Positions 11,355 through 22,927 of a stretch of DNA of 64,000 bases are shown in pieces; the first letter of the stretch is position 1, and each line of letters begins with the position of its first letter. Location of the stretch: the NCBI RefSeq assembly GCF_019320115.1, contig NC_089588.1, forward strand, positions 121,585,033 to 121,649,032, in the 5' to 3' direction. The notes under the pieces were generated by a model. That model was not told where the DNA came from and ran no database searches. It saw only the letters and a program-made list of their open reading frames with translations. Both the position numbers and the translations under genes were made by a program. This stretch comes from Miscanthus floridulus. Taxonomy: Eukaryota; Streptophyta; Magnoliopsida; Poales; Poaceae.

Positions 11355-12580
11355 AATGCATATTGTTACTTTTTCCAATTATTTTGTGACAATTAAAAAT
11401 ATATTCTAATCTTAACTATACAAACATGAAATTAAATGTGGTTACATAACACGTTGTGGTGCATTCAGTGGTCAGCATGTGTTTTGTGTGGTATGCATAT
11501 CCAAGAAAAGCGACCGTTTACATGTCTTATGATGGATTTTTGTTCGAAAAAGATCTGTTGGATTTTTAACCATTGGATATGAAATTTATGGTCCAGATCT
11601 CCTTCTCCAACCTTACCTTTTTCCTTTTTCTTCCCGTAGCCACAGAGCCACCCAATCCACTATTGCCACATCTTTCTCCATTTGTTCCTCGCCCCGGCCG
11701 CCTCCGTCTCTAGCATCGGCGGCGCCAAGCCGCCGAAGCCCTTTCCCTGCTACCATGCTCCCAAGCAAATCCGTACAGAAGTCGTTGTTTCATGATGCGC
11801 TCCACCGCCTCCTGTACATCGCTGGTCACCTCCAGCAGCGCCACCACCACCTCCACCACCGCAAACCCTAACTACTCGAACAAAGGCAGCCTCAGCGCCA
11901 GCGTCGGCACCGGCTTTGCCCAACTTCCTTCCATCACATCCACAGCCATCCCTTCAGCCACCTGCCATGCCTCTGCTAGGCTGGCGGCCTCCCCTAGCAA
12001 CACTCTATAGCTGGGAAGCCACAAAATACCCCAACCTCTCATCATACCCCCAAAACCCTAACGCCCCTAACCAGAGCCAAGTCTGCCACAGTTGGTCCTC
12101 ATCGGAGAAAAAGGATAGCTCATAGCTCAGCAGAGAAGGAGGCTGCAAGAATCTCCTATTGAATTCTTTGGGAAGGAATTTGTTAGATTTCTCCCCACAA
12201 AATTCTTTTAGCAGATATTTAGCATATTTCTTCCAGTACTACATTGACCTTGATATTTCAGGAATTATACTGTATTAAATGTTTCCATTTTCAATATGAT
12301 TTACAAGAATGCGAACCATCGTTAGGACAGAAATAGTAGTAATAAACTAATAAACAATAACTATGCATGCAAAAATGGAACCATGATACTCTTAATTTCC
12401 TAAGTAAATGTCGCAAGATGGAATGTTTTTATACGCTTTGGGTACTCCCTTAAACTAAATTAGGTATGTTTACAAGTTAGCACGACGGAGAAAGACTAGT
12501 TACAAAAATTCGCTGCAGATTAAAAGGAGAAAACTTTTGTTCATGTTCTTGATTTTCCAGTATTTAAGCAATTTATTTTT

Positions 12581-12877
12581 CTACTAAAAACTAGCAAACC
12601 ATATTTCGTGGACGGGAAAGTTGCCTCTCATGAAAATGATCGTTGTCATGAAAATAGACAATTTCGTGGTGGCATAGTCATTTTCATGGTGGTGCGTGGA
12701 GCACTCTCATGAAAAACAACTCATTTCATGACGGCATGTGGAGCACTCACACGAAAATGAGTTTCCCGATGGAATTCACATCACCCTCATGAAAAAGATT
12801 ATTTTCATGAGAGTATGCTTTGCACTCTCACGGGAAAATTGTTCCCCTCAGGACATTTCTGTGTTTCTTGTAATGTG
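12581..12877. mobile_element. Small CACTA-like passenger element, amplified with each unit
   Basis: A 297-bp segment full of TCATGAAAA and TTTTCATG subterminal motifs in both orientations. The right end is TTTCTTGTAATGTG, whose complement CACATTACAAGAAA resembles CACTA ends. In unit 7 the same end reads TTTGGTAGTG, which fits CACTACCAAA better. Both sides are flanked by TTT. The left end (CTACTAAAAACTAG) matches poorly. Further copies are at 14886, 17188, 19490, 21791, 24092 and about 26379, so it was amplified with the unit and did not insert seven times. Confidence 0.45.
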
Positions 12878-13144
12878 TTTGGCGCACTATGTGGTGAATG
12901 TGGAATGGGTAACACTATATCGCATTGCTTGCTCCTATTCTGTTCCTCCCTTTTCTATAAAATAAGAAAGTATATATAATCATACAAAGATTTTTGTTCC
13001 GATTTTCAGAAATCGTAAGCTTATTCATATATATAAACTATGTTCTTGATTGATTGATCAAATTCGCAGTTGCAAGATTATCGAGGACCTCAATCTGTAC
13101 GACAATCTCAATCTGCGTGGCCGTTTCCTCTGCCTGATCAATTG

Positions 13145-13498
13145 ATGGTCAGAATGCCCTTACTGGTTGCGGCTGCGGCGGGAGGATGCCAGCGTCTCGT
13201 CGACGTATGGGCAACCGCGCCCTTGGCGGTCAACTGGCAGGAGCCGCTGGGACAGGACTCCGGCATCCCACCACGGTCATCATGGCTGCGTGAGACCAAA
13301 AACCAGGTGTCGTCCGATGCATCCCTCGAGGTGATGGTCATTGTTTGCTGGGGTGTCCACCGCCGTTTCTGCTGCGACAAGGAGGACAACGAGCAGGATA
13401 CCAGTAGTTTTGTTCTTGGACCGTGGAGCAACAATGACGATGTTGAACGTGTCAGTGCTCCTGCCGCCGCCACCACTGCAGGAACAGCAGCCACCTGA
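13145..13498 (+). pseudogene. Truncated RING-H2 gene, array unit 1
   Basis: The ATG at 13145 corresponds to the ATG at 5100 of the parent-like gene (MVRMPLL versus MARMPLL). The N-terminal half continues to the PPPPLQEQQ region, but unit 1 has one extra base there (GCTCCTGCC instead of GCTCCGCC), so the frame closes at 13498. No RING domain follows; the gene breaks off into a GT/GC tract at about 13566-13628. The predicted membrane segment is weaker than in the parent (VMVIVCWGVH). Confidence 0.85.
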
Positions 13499-13680
13499 AA
13501 GCTGGGGATGGCTGTGGACCGCGGAGCAACAACGGCGAAGAAGGTGACAGACCTCCGTGGCGGCGGTGTGTGTGCGCGCGCGTGTGTGTGTGTGTGTGCG
13601 TGTGCGCGTGTGCGTCTGCGTGTGTGTGACTGTATTATTTTCTTTTATATATATGTTTTTCTTTAATGATTCAAATTATT

Positions 13681-15983
13681 ACTTTTCCAATTATTTTGTG
13701 AGAATTAATAATATATTCTAATCTTAACTATAAAAACATGAAATTAAATGTGGTTACATAACACGTTGTTGTGCATTCAGTGGTCAGCATGTGTTTTGTG
13801 CGGTATGCATATCCAACATTTTACTTTAAGAAAAGCGACCGTTTACATGTCTTGTGATGGATTTTTGTTGGAAAAAGATATGTTGGATTTTTAACCATTG
13901 GATATGAAATTTATGGTCCTGGATCTCCTTCTCCAACCTTACCTTTTTCCTTTTTCTTCCCGTAGCCACAGAGCCACCCAATCCACTATTGCCACTTCTT
14001 TCTCCATTTGTTCCTCGCCCCGGCCTCCTCCGCCTCTAGCCGCAGAAGCCCATGCCCTGCTACCACGCTCCCAAGCAAATCCGTCGAGAAGTCATTGTTT
14101 CATGCTGCGCTCCACGACCTCCTGTACATCGTTGTTCACCTCCAGCAGCGCCACCGCCACCGCCACCGCCGCAAACCCTAACCACTCGAACAAAGGCAGC
14201 CTCGGCGCCGGTGCCGGCATTGCCCAACTTCCTTCGACCACATCAGCGGCCATCCCTTCAGCCACCCGCTACGCCTCTGCTTGGCTGGCAGCCTCCCCTA
14301 GCAACACTCTATTAGCCGGGAAGCCACAAAATCTCCCAACCTCTCGTCATACACCCAAAACCCTAACACCCCTAACCAGAGCCAAGTCCGCCGAAGTTGG
14401 TCCTCGTCGGAGAAAAAGGATAGCTCATAGCTCACCAGAGAAGGAGGCTGCAAGAATATCCCATTGAATTCTTTGGGAAGGAATTTGTTAGATTTCTCCC
14501 AACAAAATTATTTTAGCAGATATTTAGCATATTTCTTCCAGTACTACATTGACCTTGATATTTCAGGAATTATACTGTATTAAATGTTTCCATTTTCAAT
14601 ATGATTTACAAGAATGCGAACCATCGTTAGGACAGAAATAGTAGTAATAAACTAATAAACAATAACTATGCATGCAAAAATGGAACCATGATACTCTTAA
14701 TTTCCTAAGTAAATGTCGCAAGATGGAATGTTTTTATACGCTTTGGGTACTCCCTTAAACTAAATTAGGTATGTTTACAAGTTAGCACGACGGAGAAAGA
14801 CTAGTTACAAAAATTCGCTGCAGATTAAAAGGAGAAAACTTTTGTTCATGTTCTTGATTTTCCAGTATTTAAGCAATTTATTTTTCTACTAAAAACTAGC
14901 AAACCATATTTCGTGGACGGGAAAGTTGCCTCTCATGAAAATGATCGTTGTCATGAAAATAGACAATTTCGTGGTGGCATAGTCATTTTCATGGTGGTGC
15001 GTGGAGCACTCTCATGAAAAACAACTCATTTCATGACGGCATGTGGAGCACTCACACGAAAATGAGTTTCCCGATGGAATTCACATCACCCTCATGAAAA
15101 AGATTATTTTCATGAGAGTATGCTTTGCACTCTCACGGGAAAATTGTTCCCCTCAGGACATTTCTGTGTTTCTTGTAATGTGTTTGGCGCACTATGTGGT
15201 GAATGTGGAATGGGTAACACTATATCGCATTGCTTGCTCCTATTCTGTTCCTCCCTTTTCTATAAAATAAGAAAGTATATATAATCATACAAAGATTTTT
15301 GTTCCGATTTTCAGAAATCGTAAGCTTATTCATATATATAAACTATGTTCTTGATTGATTGATCAAATTCGCAGTTGCAAGATTATCGAGGACCTCAATC
15401 TGTACGACAATCTCAATCTGCGTGGCCGTTTCCTCTGCCTGATCAATTGATGGTCAGAATGCCCTTACTGGTTGCGGCTGCGGCGGGAGGATGCCAGCGT
15501 CTCGTCGACGTATGGGCAACCGCGCCCTTGGCGGTCAACTGGCAGGAGCCGCTGGGACAGGACTCCGGCATCCCACCACGGTCATCATGGCTGCGTGAGA
15601 CCAAAAACCAGGTGTCGTCCGATGCATCCCTCGAGGTGATGGTCATTGTTTGCTGGGGTGTCCACCGCCGTTTCTGCTGCGACAAGGAGGACAACGAGCA
15701 GGATACCAGTAGTTTTGTTCTTGGACCGTGGAGCAACAATGACGATGTTGAACGTGTCAGTGCTCCGCCGCCGCCACCACTGCAGGAACAGCAGCCACCT
15801 GAAAGTGGGGATGGCTGTGGACCGCGGAGCAACAACGGCGAAGAAGGTGACAGACCTCCGTGGCGGCGGTGTGTGTGCGCGCGCGTGTGTGTGTGTGTGT
15901 GCGTGTGCGCGTGTGCGTCTGCGTGTGTGTGACTGTATTATTTTCTTTTATATATATGTTTTTCTTTAATGATTCAAATTATT
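13681..15983 (+). repeat. Array unit 2
   Basis: A complete unit of 2,303 bp in the typical order. It shares the GCTCCGCCGCC and GAAAGTGGGG variants with unit 3 only. The CACTA-like passenger is at 14886-15182 and the dinucleotide tract ends at about 15930. Confidence 0.95.
15450..15932 (+). pseudogene. Truncated RING-H2 gene, array unit 2
   Basis: The frame is open from the ATG at 15450 through the membrane-like region, LQEQQPPESGDG and DRPPWRR. It then reads straight into the GT/GC tract as Cys-Val-Arg-Ala repeats before stopping. Unlike the gene at 5100-5967, the junction region is in frame, because two bases missing there are present here. All RING zinc ligands are absent. A translated product would be about 160 residues and have no ligase domain. 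Confidence 0.85.
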
Positions 15984-18285
15984 ACTTTTCCAATTATTTT
16001 GTGAGAATTAATAATATATTCTAATCTTAACTATAAAAACATGAAATTAAATGTGGTTACATAACACGTTGTTGTGCATTCAGTGGTCAGCATGTGTTTT
16101 GTGCGGTATGCATATCCAACATTTTACTTTAAGAAAAGCGACCGTTTACATGTCTTGTGATGGATTTTTGTTGGAAAAAGATATGTTGGATTTTTAACCA
16201 TTGGATATGAAATTTATGGTCTGGATCTCCTTCTCCAACCTTACCTTTTTCCTTTTTCTTCCCGTAGCCACAGAGCCACCCAATCCACTATTGCCACTTC
16301 TTTCTCCATTTGTTCCTCACCCCGGCCTCCTCCGCCTCTAGCCGCAGAAGCCCATGCCCTGCTACCACGCTCCCAAGCAAATCCGTCGAGAAGTCATTGT
16401 TTCATGCTGCGCTCCACGACCTCCTGTACATCGTTGTTCACCTCCAGCAGCGCCACCGCCACCGCCACCGCCGCAAACCCTAACCACTCGAACAAAGGCA
16501 GCCTCGGCGCCGGTGCCGGCATTGCCCAACTTCCTTCGACCACATCAGCGGCCATCCCTTCAGCCACCCGCTACGCCTCTGCTTGGCTGGCAGCCTCCCC
16601 TAGCAACACTCTATTAGCCGGGAAGCCACAAAATCTCCCAACCTCTCGTCATACACCCAAAACCCTAACACCCCTAACCAGAGCCAAGTCCGCCGAAGTT
16701 GGTCCTCGTCGGAGAAAAAGGATAGCTCATAGCTCACCAGAGAAGGAGGCTGCAAGAATATCCCATTGAATTCTTTGGGAAGGAATTTGTTAGATTTCTC
16801 CCAACAAAATTATTTTAGCAGATATTTAGCATATTTCTTCCAGTACTACATTGACCTTGATATTTCAGGAATTATACTGTATTAAATGTTTCCATTTTCA
16901 ATATGATTTACAAGAATGCGAACCATCGTTAGGACAGAAATAGTAGTAATAAACTAATAAACAATAACTATGCATGCAAAAATGGAACCATGATACTCTT
17001 AATTTCCTAAGTAAATGTCGCAAGATGGAATGTTTTTATACGCTTTGGGTACTCCCTTAAACTAAATTAGGTATGTTTACAAGTTAGCACGACGGAGAAA
17101 GACTAGTTACAAAAATTCGCTGCAGATTAAAAGGAGAAAACTTTTGTTCATGTTCTTGATTTTCCAGTATTTAAGCAATTTATTTTTCTACTAAAAACTA
17201 GCAAACCATATTTCGTGGACGGGAAAGTTGCCTCTCATGAAAATGATCGTTGTCATGAAAATAGACAATTTCGTGGTGGCATAGTCATTTTCATGGTGGT
17301 GCGTGGAGCACTCTCATGAAAAACAACTCATTTCATGACGGCATGTGGAGCACTCACACGAAAATGAGTTTCCCGATGGAATTCACATCACCCTCATGAA
17401 AAAGATTATTTTCATGAGAGTATGCTTTGCACTCTCACGGGAAAATTGTTCCCCTCAGGACATTTCTGTGTTTCTTGTAATGTGTTTGGCGCACTATGTG
17501 GTGAATGTGGAATGGGTAACACTATATCGCATTGCTTGCTCCTATTCTGTTCCTCCCTTTTCTATAAAATAAGAAAGTATATATAATCATACAAAGATTT
17601 TTGTTCCGATTTTCAGAAATCGTAAGCTTATTCATATATATAAACTATGTTCTTGATTGATTGATCAAATTCGCAGTTGCAAGATTATCGAGGACCTCAA
17701 TCTGTACGACAATCTCAATCTGCGTGGCCGTTTCCTCTGCCTGATCAATTGATGGTCAGAATGCCCTTACTGGTTGCGGCTGCGGCGGGAGGATGCCAGC
17801 GTCTCGTCGACGTATGGGCAACCGCGCCCTTGGCGGTCAACTGGCAGGAGCCGCTGGGACAGGACTCCGGCATCCCACCACGGTCATCATGGCTGCGTGA
17901 GACCAAAAACCAGGTGTCGTCCGATGCATCCCTCGAGGTGATGGTCATTGTTTGCTGGGGTGTCCACCGCCGTTTCTGCTGCGACAAGGAGGACAACGAG
18001 CAGGATACCAGTAGTTTTGTTCTTGGACCGTGGAGCAACAATGACGATGTTGAACGTGTCAGTGCTCCGCCGCCGCCACCACTGCAGGAACAGCAGCCAC
18101 CTGAAAGTGGGGATGGCTGTGGACCGCGGAGCAACAACGGCGAAGAAGGTGACAGACCTCCGTGGCGGCGGTGTGTGTGCGCGCGCGTGTGTGTGTGTGT
18201 GTGCGTGTGCGCGTGTGCGTCTGCGTGTGTGTGACTGTATTATTTTCTTTTATATATATGTTTTTCTTTAATGATTCAAATTATT
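15984..18285 (+). repeat. Array unit 3
   Basis: A 2,302-bp unit almost identical to unit 2, including the GCTCCGCCGCC and GAAAGTGGGG variants and the CTCACCCCGGCC variant shared with unit 4. The CACTA-like passenger is at 17188-17484. Confidence 0.95.
17752..18234 (+). pseudogene. Truncated RING-H2 gene, array unit 3
   Basis: The predicted protein is the same as in unit 2: N-terminal half of the ATL-type protein, no RING domain, tail read from the GT/GC tract. The frame from the ATG at 17752 stays open to 18234. Confidence 0.85.
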
Positions 18286-20585
18286 ACTTTTCCAATTATT
18301 TTGTGAGAATTAATAATATATTCTAATCTTAACTATAAAAACATGAAATTAAATGTGGTTACATAACACGTTGTTGTGCATTCAGTGGTCAGCATGTGTT
18401 TTGTGCGGTATGCATATCCAACATTTTACTTTAAGAAAAGCGACCGTTTACATGTCTTGTGATGGATTTTTGTTGGAAAAAGATATGTTGGATTTTTAAC
18501 CATTGGATATGAAATTTATGGTCTGGATCTCCTTCTCCAACCTTACCTTTTTCCTTTTTCTTCCCGTAGCCACAGAGCCACCCAATCCACTATTGCCACT
18601 TCTTTCTCCATTTGTTCCTCACCCCGGCCTCCTCCGCCTCTAGCCGCAGAAGCCCATGCCCTGCTACCACGCTCCCAAGCAAATCCGTCGAGAAGTCATT
18701 GTTTCATGCTGCGCTCCACGACCTCCTGTACATCGTTGTTCACCTCCAGCAGCGCCACCGCCACCGCCACCGCCGCAAACCCTAACCACTCGAACAAAGG
18801 CAGCCTCGGCGCCGGTGCCGGCATTGCCCAACTTCCTTCGACCACATCAGCGGCCATCCCTTCAGCCACCCGCTATGCCTCTGCTTGGCTGGCAGCCTCC
18901 CCTAGCAACACTCTATTAGCCGGGAAGCCACAAAATCTCCCAACCTCTCGTCATACACCCAAAACCCTAACACCCCTAACCAGAGCCAAGTCCGCCGAAG
19001 TTGGTCCTCGTCGGAGAAAAAGGATAGCTCATAGCTCACCAGAGAAGGAGGCTGCAAGAATATCCCATTGAATTCTTTGGGAAGGAATTTGTTAGATTTC
19101 TCCCAACAAAATTATTTTAGCAGATATTTAGCATATTTCTTCCAGTACTACATTGACCTTGATATTTCAGGAATTATACTGTATTAAATGTTTCCATTTT
19201 CAATATGATTTACAAGAATGCGAACCATCGTTAGGACAGAAATAGTAGTAATAAACTAATAAACAATAACTATGCATGCAAAAATGGAACCATGATACTC
19301 TTAATTTCCTAAGTAAATGTCGCAAGATGGAATGTTTTTATACGCTTTGGGTACTCCCTTAAACTAAATTAGGTATGTTTACAAGTTAGCACGACGGAGA
19401 AAGACTAGTTACAAAAATTCGCTGCAGATTAAAAGGAGAAAACTTTTGTTCATGTTCTTGATTTTCCAGTATTTAAGCAATTTATTTTTCTACTAAAAAC
19501 TAGCAAACCATATTTCGTGGACGGGAAAGTTGCCTCTCATGAAAATGATCGTTGTCATGAAAATAGACAATTTCGTGGTGGCATAGTCATTTTCATGGTG
19601 GTGCGTGGAGCACTCTCATGAAAAACAACTCATTTCATGACGGCATGTGGAGCACTCACACGAAAATGAGTTTCCCGATGGAATTCACATCACCCTCATG
19701 AAAAAGATTATTTTCATGAGAGTATGCTTTGCACTCTCACGGGAAAATTGTTCCCCTCAGGACATTTCTGTGTTTCTTGTAATGTGTTTGGCGCACTATG
19801 TGGTGAATGTGGAATGGGTAACACTATATCGCATTGCTTGCTCCTATTCTGTTCCTCCCTTTTCTATAAAATAAGAAAGTATATATAATCATACAAAGAT
19901 TTTTGTTCCGATTTTCAGAAATCGTAAGCTTATTCATATATATAAACTATGTTCTTGATTGATTGATCAAATTCGCAGTTGCAAGATTATCGAGGACCTC
20001 AATCTGTACGACAATCTCAATCTGCGTGGCCGTTTCCTCTGCCTGATCAATTGATGGTCAGAATGCCCTTACTGGTTGCGGCTGCGGCGGGAGGATGCCA
20101 GCGTCTCGTCGACGTATGGGCAACCGCGCCCTTGGCGGTCAACTGGCAGGAGCCGCTGGGACAGGACTCCGGCATCCCACCACGGTCATCATGGCTGCGT
20201 GAGACCAAAAACCAGGTGTCGTCCGATGCATCCCTCGAGGTGATGGTCATTGTTTGCTGGGGTGTCCACCGCCGTTTCTGCTGCGACAAGGAGGACAACG
20301 AGCAGGATACCAGTAGTTTTGTTCTTGGACCGTGGAGCAACAATGACGATGTTGAACGTGTCAGTGCTCTGCCGCCGCCACCACTGCAGGAACAGCAGCC
20401 ACCTGAAAGCGGGGATGGCTGTGGACCGCGGAGCAACAACGGCGAAGAAGGTGACAGACCTCCGTGGCGGCGGTGTGTGTGCGCGCGCGTGTGTGTGTGT
20501 GTGCGTGTGCGCGTGTGCATCTGCGTGTGTGTGACTGTATTATTTTCTTTTATATATATGTTTTTCTTTAATGATTCAAATTATT
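18286..20585 (+). repeat. Array unit 4
   Basis: A 2,300-bp unit. Its 5' and middle parts carry the unit 1-3 variants (TTTCCATTTTCAATATG, CATCGTTAGGACAG). Its gene part carries the GCTCTGCCGCC and GAAAGCGGGG variants of units 5-6. It is therefore the transition point between the two sub-types. The CACTA-like passenger is at 19490-19786. Confidence 0.95.
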
Positions 20586-20626
20586 ACTTTTCCAATTATT
20601 TTGTGAGAATTAATAATATATTCTAA
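20054..20626 (+). pseudogene. Truncated RING-H2 gene, array unit 4
   Basis: Open from 20054. The shorter dinucleotide tract changes the reading frame after it, so translation runs past the tract into AT-rich sequence to 20626. There is no RING domain. The different tail from units 2 and 3, caused only by repeat length, argues against selection on the C-terminus. Confidence 0.83.
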
Positions 20627-22886
20627 TCTTAACTATAAAAACATGAAATTAAATGTGGTTACATAACACGTTGTTGTGCATTCAGTGGTCAGCATGTGTT
20701 TTGTGCGGTATGCATATCCAACATTTTACTTTAAGAAAAGCGACCGTTTACATGTCTTGGGATGGATTTTTGTTGGAAAAAGATATGTTGGATTTTTAAC
20801 CATTGGATATGAAATTTATGGTCTGGATCTCCTTCTCCAACCTTACCTTTTTCCTTTTTCTTCCCGTAGCCACAGAGCCACCCAATCCACTATTGCCACT
20901 TCTTTCTCCATTTGTTCCTCGCCCCGGCCTCCTCCGCCTCTAGCCGCAGAAGCCCATGCCCTGCTACCACGCTCCCAAGCAAATCCGTCGAGAAGTCATT
21001 GTTTCATGCTGCGCTCCACGACCTCCTGTACATCGTTGTTCACCTCCAGCAGCGCCACCGCCACCGCCACCGCCGCAAACCCTAACCACTCGAACAAAGG
21101 CAGCCTCGGCGCCGGTGCCGGCATTGCCCAACTTCCTTCGACCACATCAGCGGCCATCCCTTCAGCCACCCGCTACGCCTCTGCTTGGCTGGCAGCCTCC
21201 CCTAGCAACACTCTATTAGCCGGGAAGCCACAAAATCTCCCAACCTCTCGTCATACACCCAAAACCCTAACACCCCTAACCAGAGCCAAGTCTGCCGAAG
21301 TTGGTCCTCGTCGGAGAAAAAGGATAGCTCATAGCTCACCAGAGAAGGAGGCTGCAAGAATATCCCATTGAATTCTTTGGGAAGGAATTTGTTAGATTTC
21401 TCCCAACAAAATTATTTTAGCAGATATTTAGCATATTTCTTCCAGTACTACATTGACCTTGATATTTCAGGAATTATACTGTATTAAATATTACCATTTT
21501 CAATATGATTTCCTAGAATGCGAACCATCATATAGACAGAAATAGTAGTAATAAACTAAATAACAAATAACTATGCATGCAAAAATGGAACCATGATACT
21601 TTTAATTTCCTAAGTAAATGTCGCAAGATGGAATGTTTTTATACACTTTGGGCACTCCCTTAAACTAAATTAGGTATGTTTACAAGTTAGCACGACGGAG
21701 AAAGACTAGTTACAAAAATTCGCTGCAGATTAAAAGGAGAAAACTTTTGTTCATGTTCTTGATTTTCCAGTATTTAAGCAATTTATTTTTCTACTAAAAA
21801 CTAGCAAACCATATTTCGTGGACGGGAAAGTTGCCTCTCATGAAAATGATCGTTGTCATGAAAATAGACAATTTCGTGGTGGCATAGTCATTTTCATGGT
21901 GGTGCGTGGAGCACTCTCATGAAAAACAACTCATTTCATGACGGCATGTGGAGCACTCACACGAAAATGAGTTTCCCAATGGAATTCACATCACCCTCAT
22001 GAAAAAGATTATTTTCATGAGAGTATGCTTTGCACTCTCACGGGAAAATTGTTCCCCTCAGGACATTTCTGTGTTTCTTGTAATGTGTTTGGCGCACTAT
22101 GTGGTGAATGTGGAATGGGTAACACTATATCGCATTGCTTGCTCCTATTCTGTTCCTCCCTTTTCTATAAAATAAGAAAGTATATATAATCATACAAAGA
22201 TTTTTGTTCCGATTTTCAGAAATCGTAAGCTTATTCATATATATAAACTATGTTCTTGATTGATTGATCAAATTTGCAGTTGCAAGATTATCGAGGACCT
22301 CAATCTGTACGACAATCTCAATCTGCGTGGCCGTTTCCTCTGCCTGATCAATTGATGGTCAGAATGCCCTTACTGGTTGCGGCTGCGGCGGGAGGATGCC
22401 AGCGTCTCGTCGACGTATGGGCAACCGCGCCCTTGGCGGTCAACTGGCAGGAGCCGCTGGGACAGGACTCCGGCATCCCACCACGGTCATCATGGCTGCG
22501 TGAGACCAAAAACCAGGTGTCGTCCGATGCATCCCTCGAGGTGATGGTCATTGTTTGCTGGGGTGTCCACCGCCGTTTCTGCTGCGACAAGGAGGACAAC
22601 GAGCAGGATACCAGTAGTTTTGTTCTTGGACCGTGGAGCAACAATGACGATGTTGAACGTGTCAGTGCTCTGCCGCCGCCACCACTGCAGGAACAGCAGC
22701 CACCTGAAAGCGGGGATGGCTGTGGACCGCGGAGCAACAACGGCGAAGAAGGTGACAGACCTCCGTGGCGGCGGTGTGTGTGCGCGCGCGTGTGTGTGTG
22801 TGTGCGTGTGCGCGTGTGCGTCTGCGTGTGTGTGACTGTATTATTTTCTTTTATATATATGTTTTTCTTTAATGATTCAAATTATT
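20586..22886 (+). repeat. Array unit 5
   Basis: A 2,301-bp unit. From about 21485 it carries the ATTACCATTTTC, TTCCTAGAATG and CATCATATAGACAG variants, shared only with units 6 and 7. The CACTA-like passenger is at 21791-22087. Confidence 0.95.
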
Positions 22887-22927
22887 ACTTTTCCAATTAT
22901 TTTGTGAGAATTAATAATATATTCTAA
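22355..22927 (+). pseudogene. Truncated RING-H2 gene, array unit 5
   Basis: Same N-terminal half as units 2-6; the frame from 22355 reads through the GT/GC tract to 22927. The RING domain is absent. One upstream change (AATTTGCAG for AATTCGCAG) precedes it. Confidence 0.83.

Larger units (their letters stand above)
11368..13680 (+). repeat. Array unit 1 (diverged left edge)
   Basis: The left ~800 bp (to about 12170) differs at many sites from the other units, for example CACCACCACCTCCACC instead of the CACCGCCACCGCC form. From about 12200 onward it is nearly identical to units 2-4. It lacks the CAACATTTTACTTT stretch present in the other units near the AAGAAAAGCGACCG block. It starts about 13 bp after the Sirevirus LTR. 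Confidence 0.92.

Noticed and set aside
14160..14380. AAACCCTAA-type telomere-like motifs twice in each array unit
   Set aside because: Only single motifs, not tandem telomere repeats; they may be chance or a telo-box, with no support for an interstitial telomere.
14052..14467. Overlapping Pro- and Ser-rich ORFs in each unit's GC-rich segment
   Set aside because: Two frames are open at once in low-complexity GC-rich sequence, with no recognisable domain and no counterpart at the parent-like locus.
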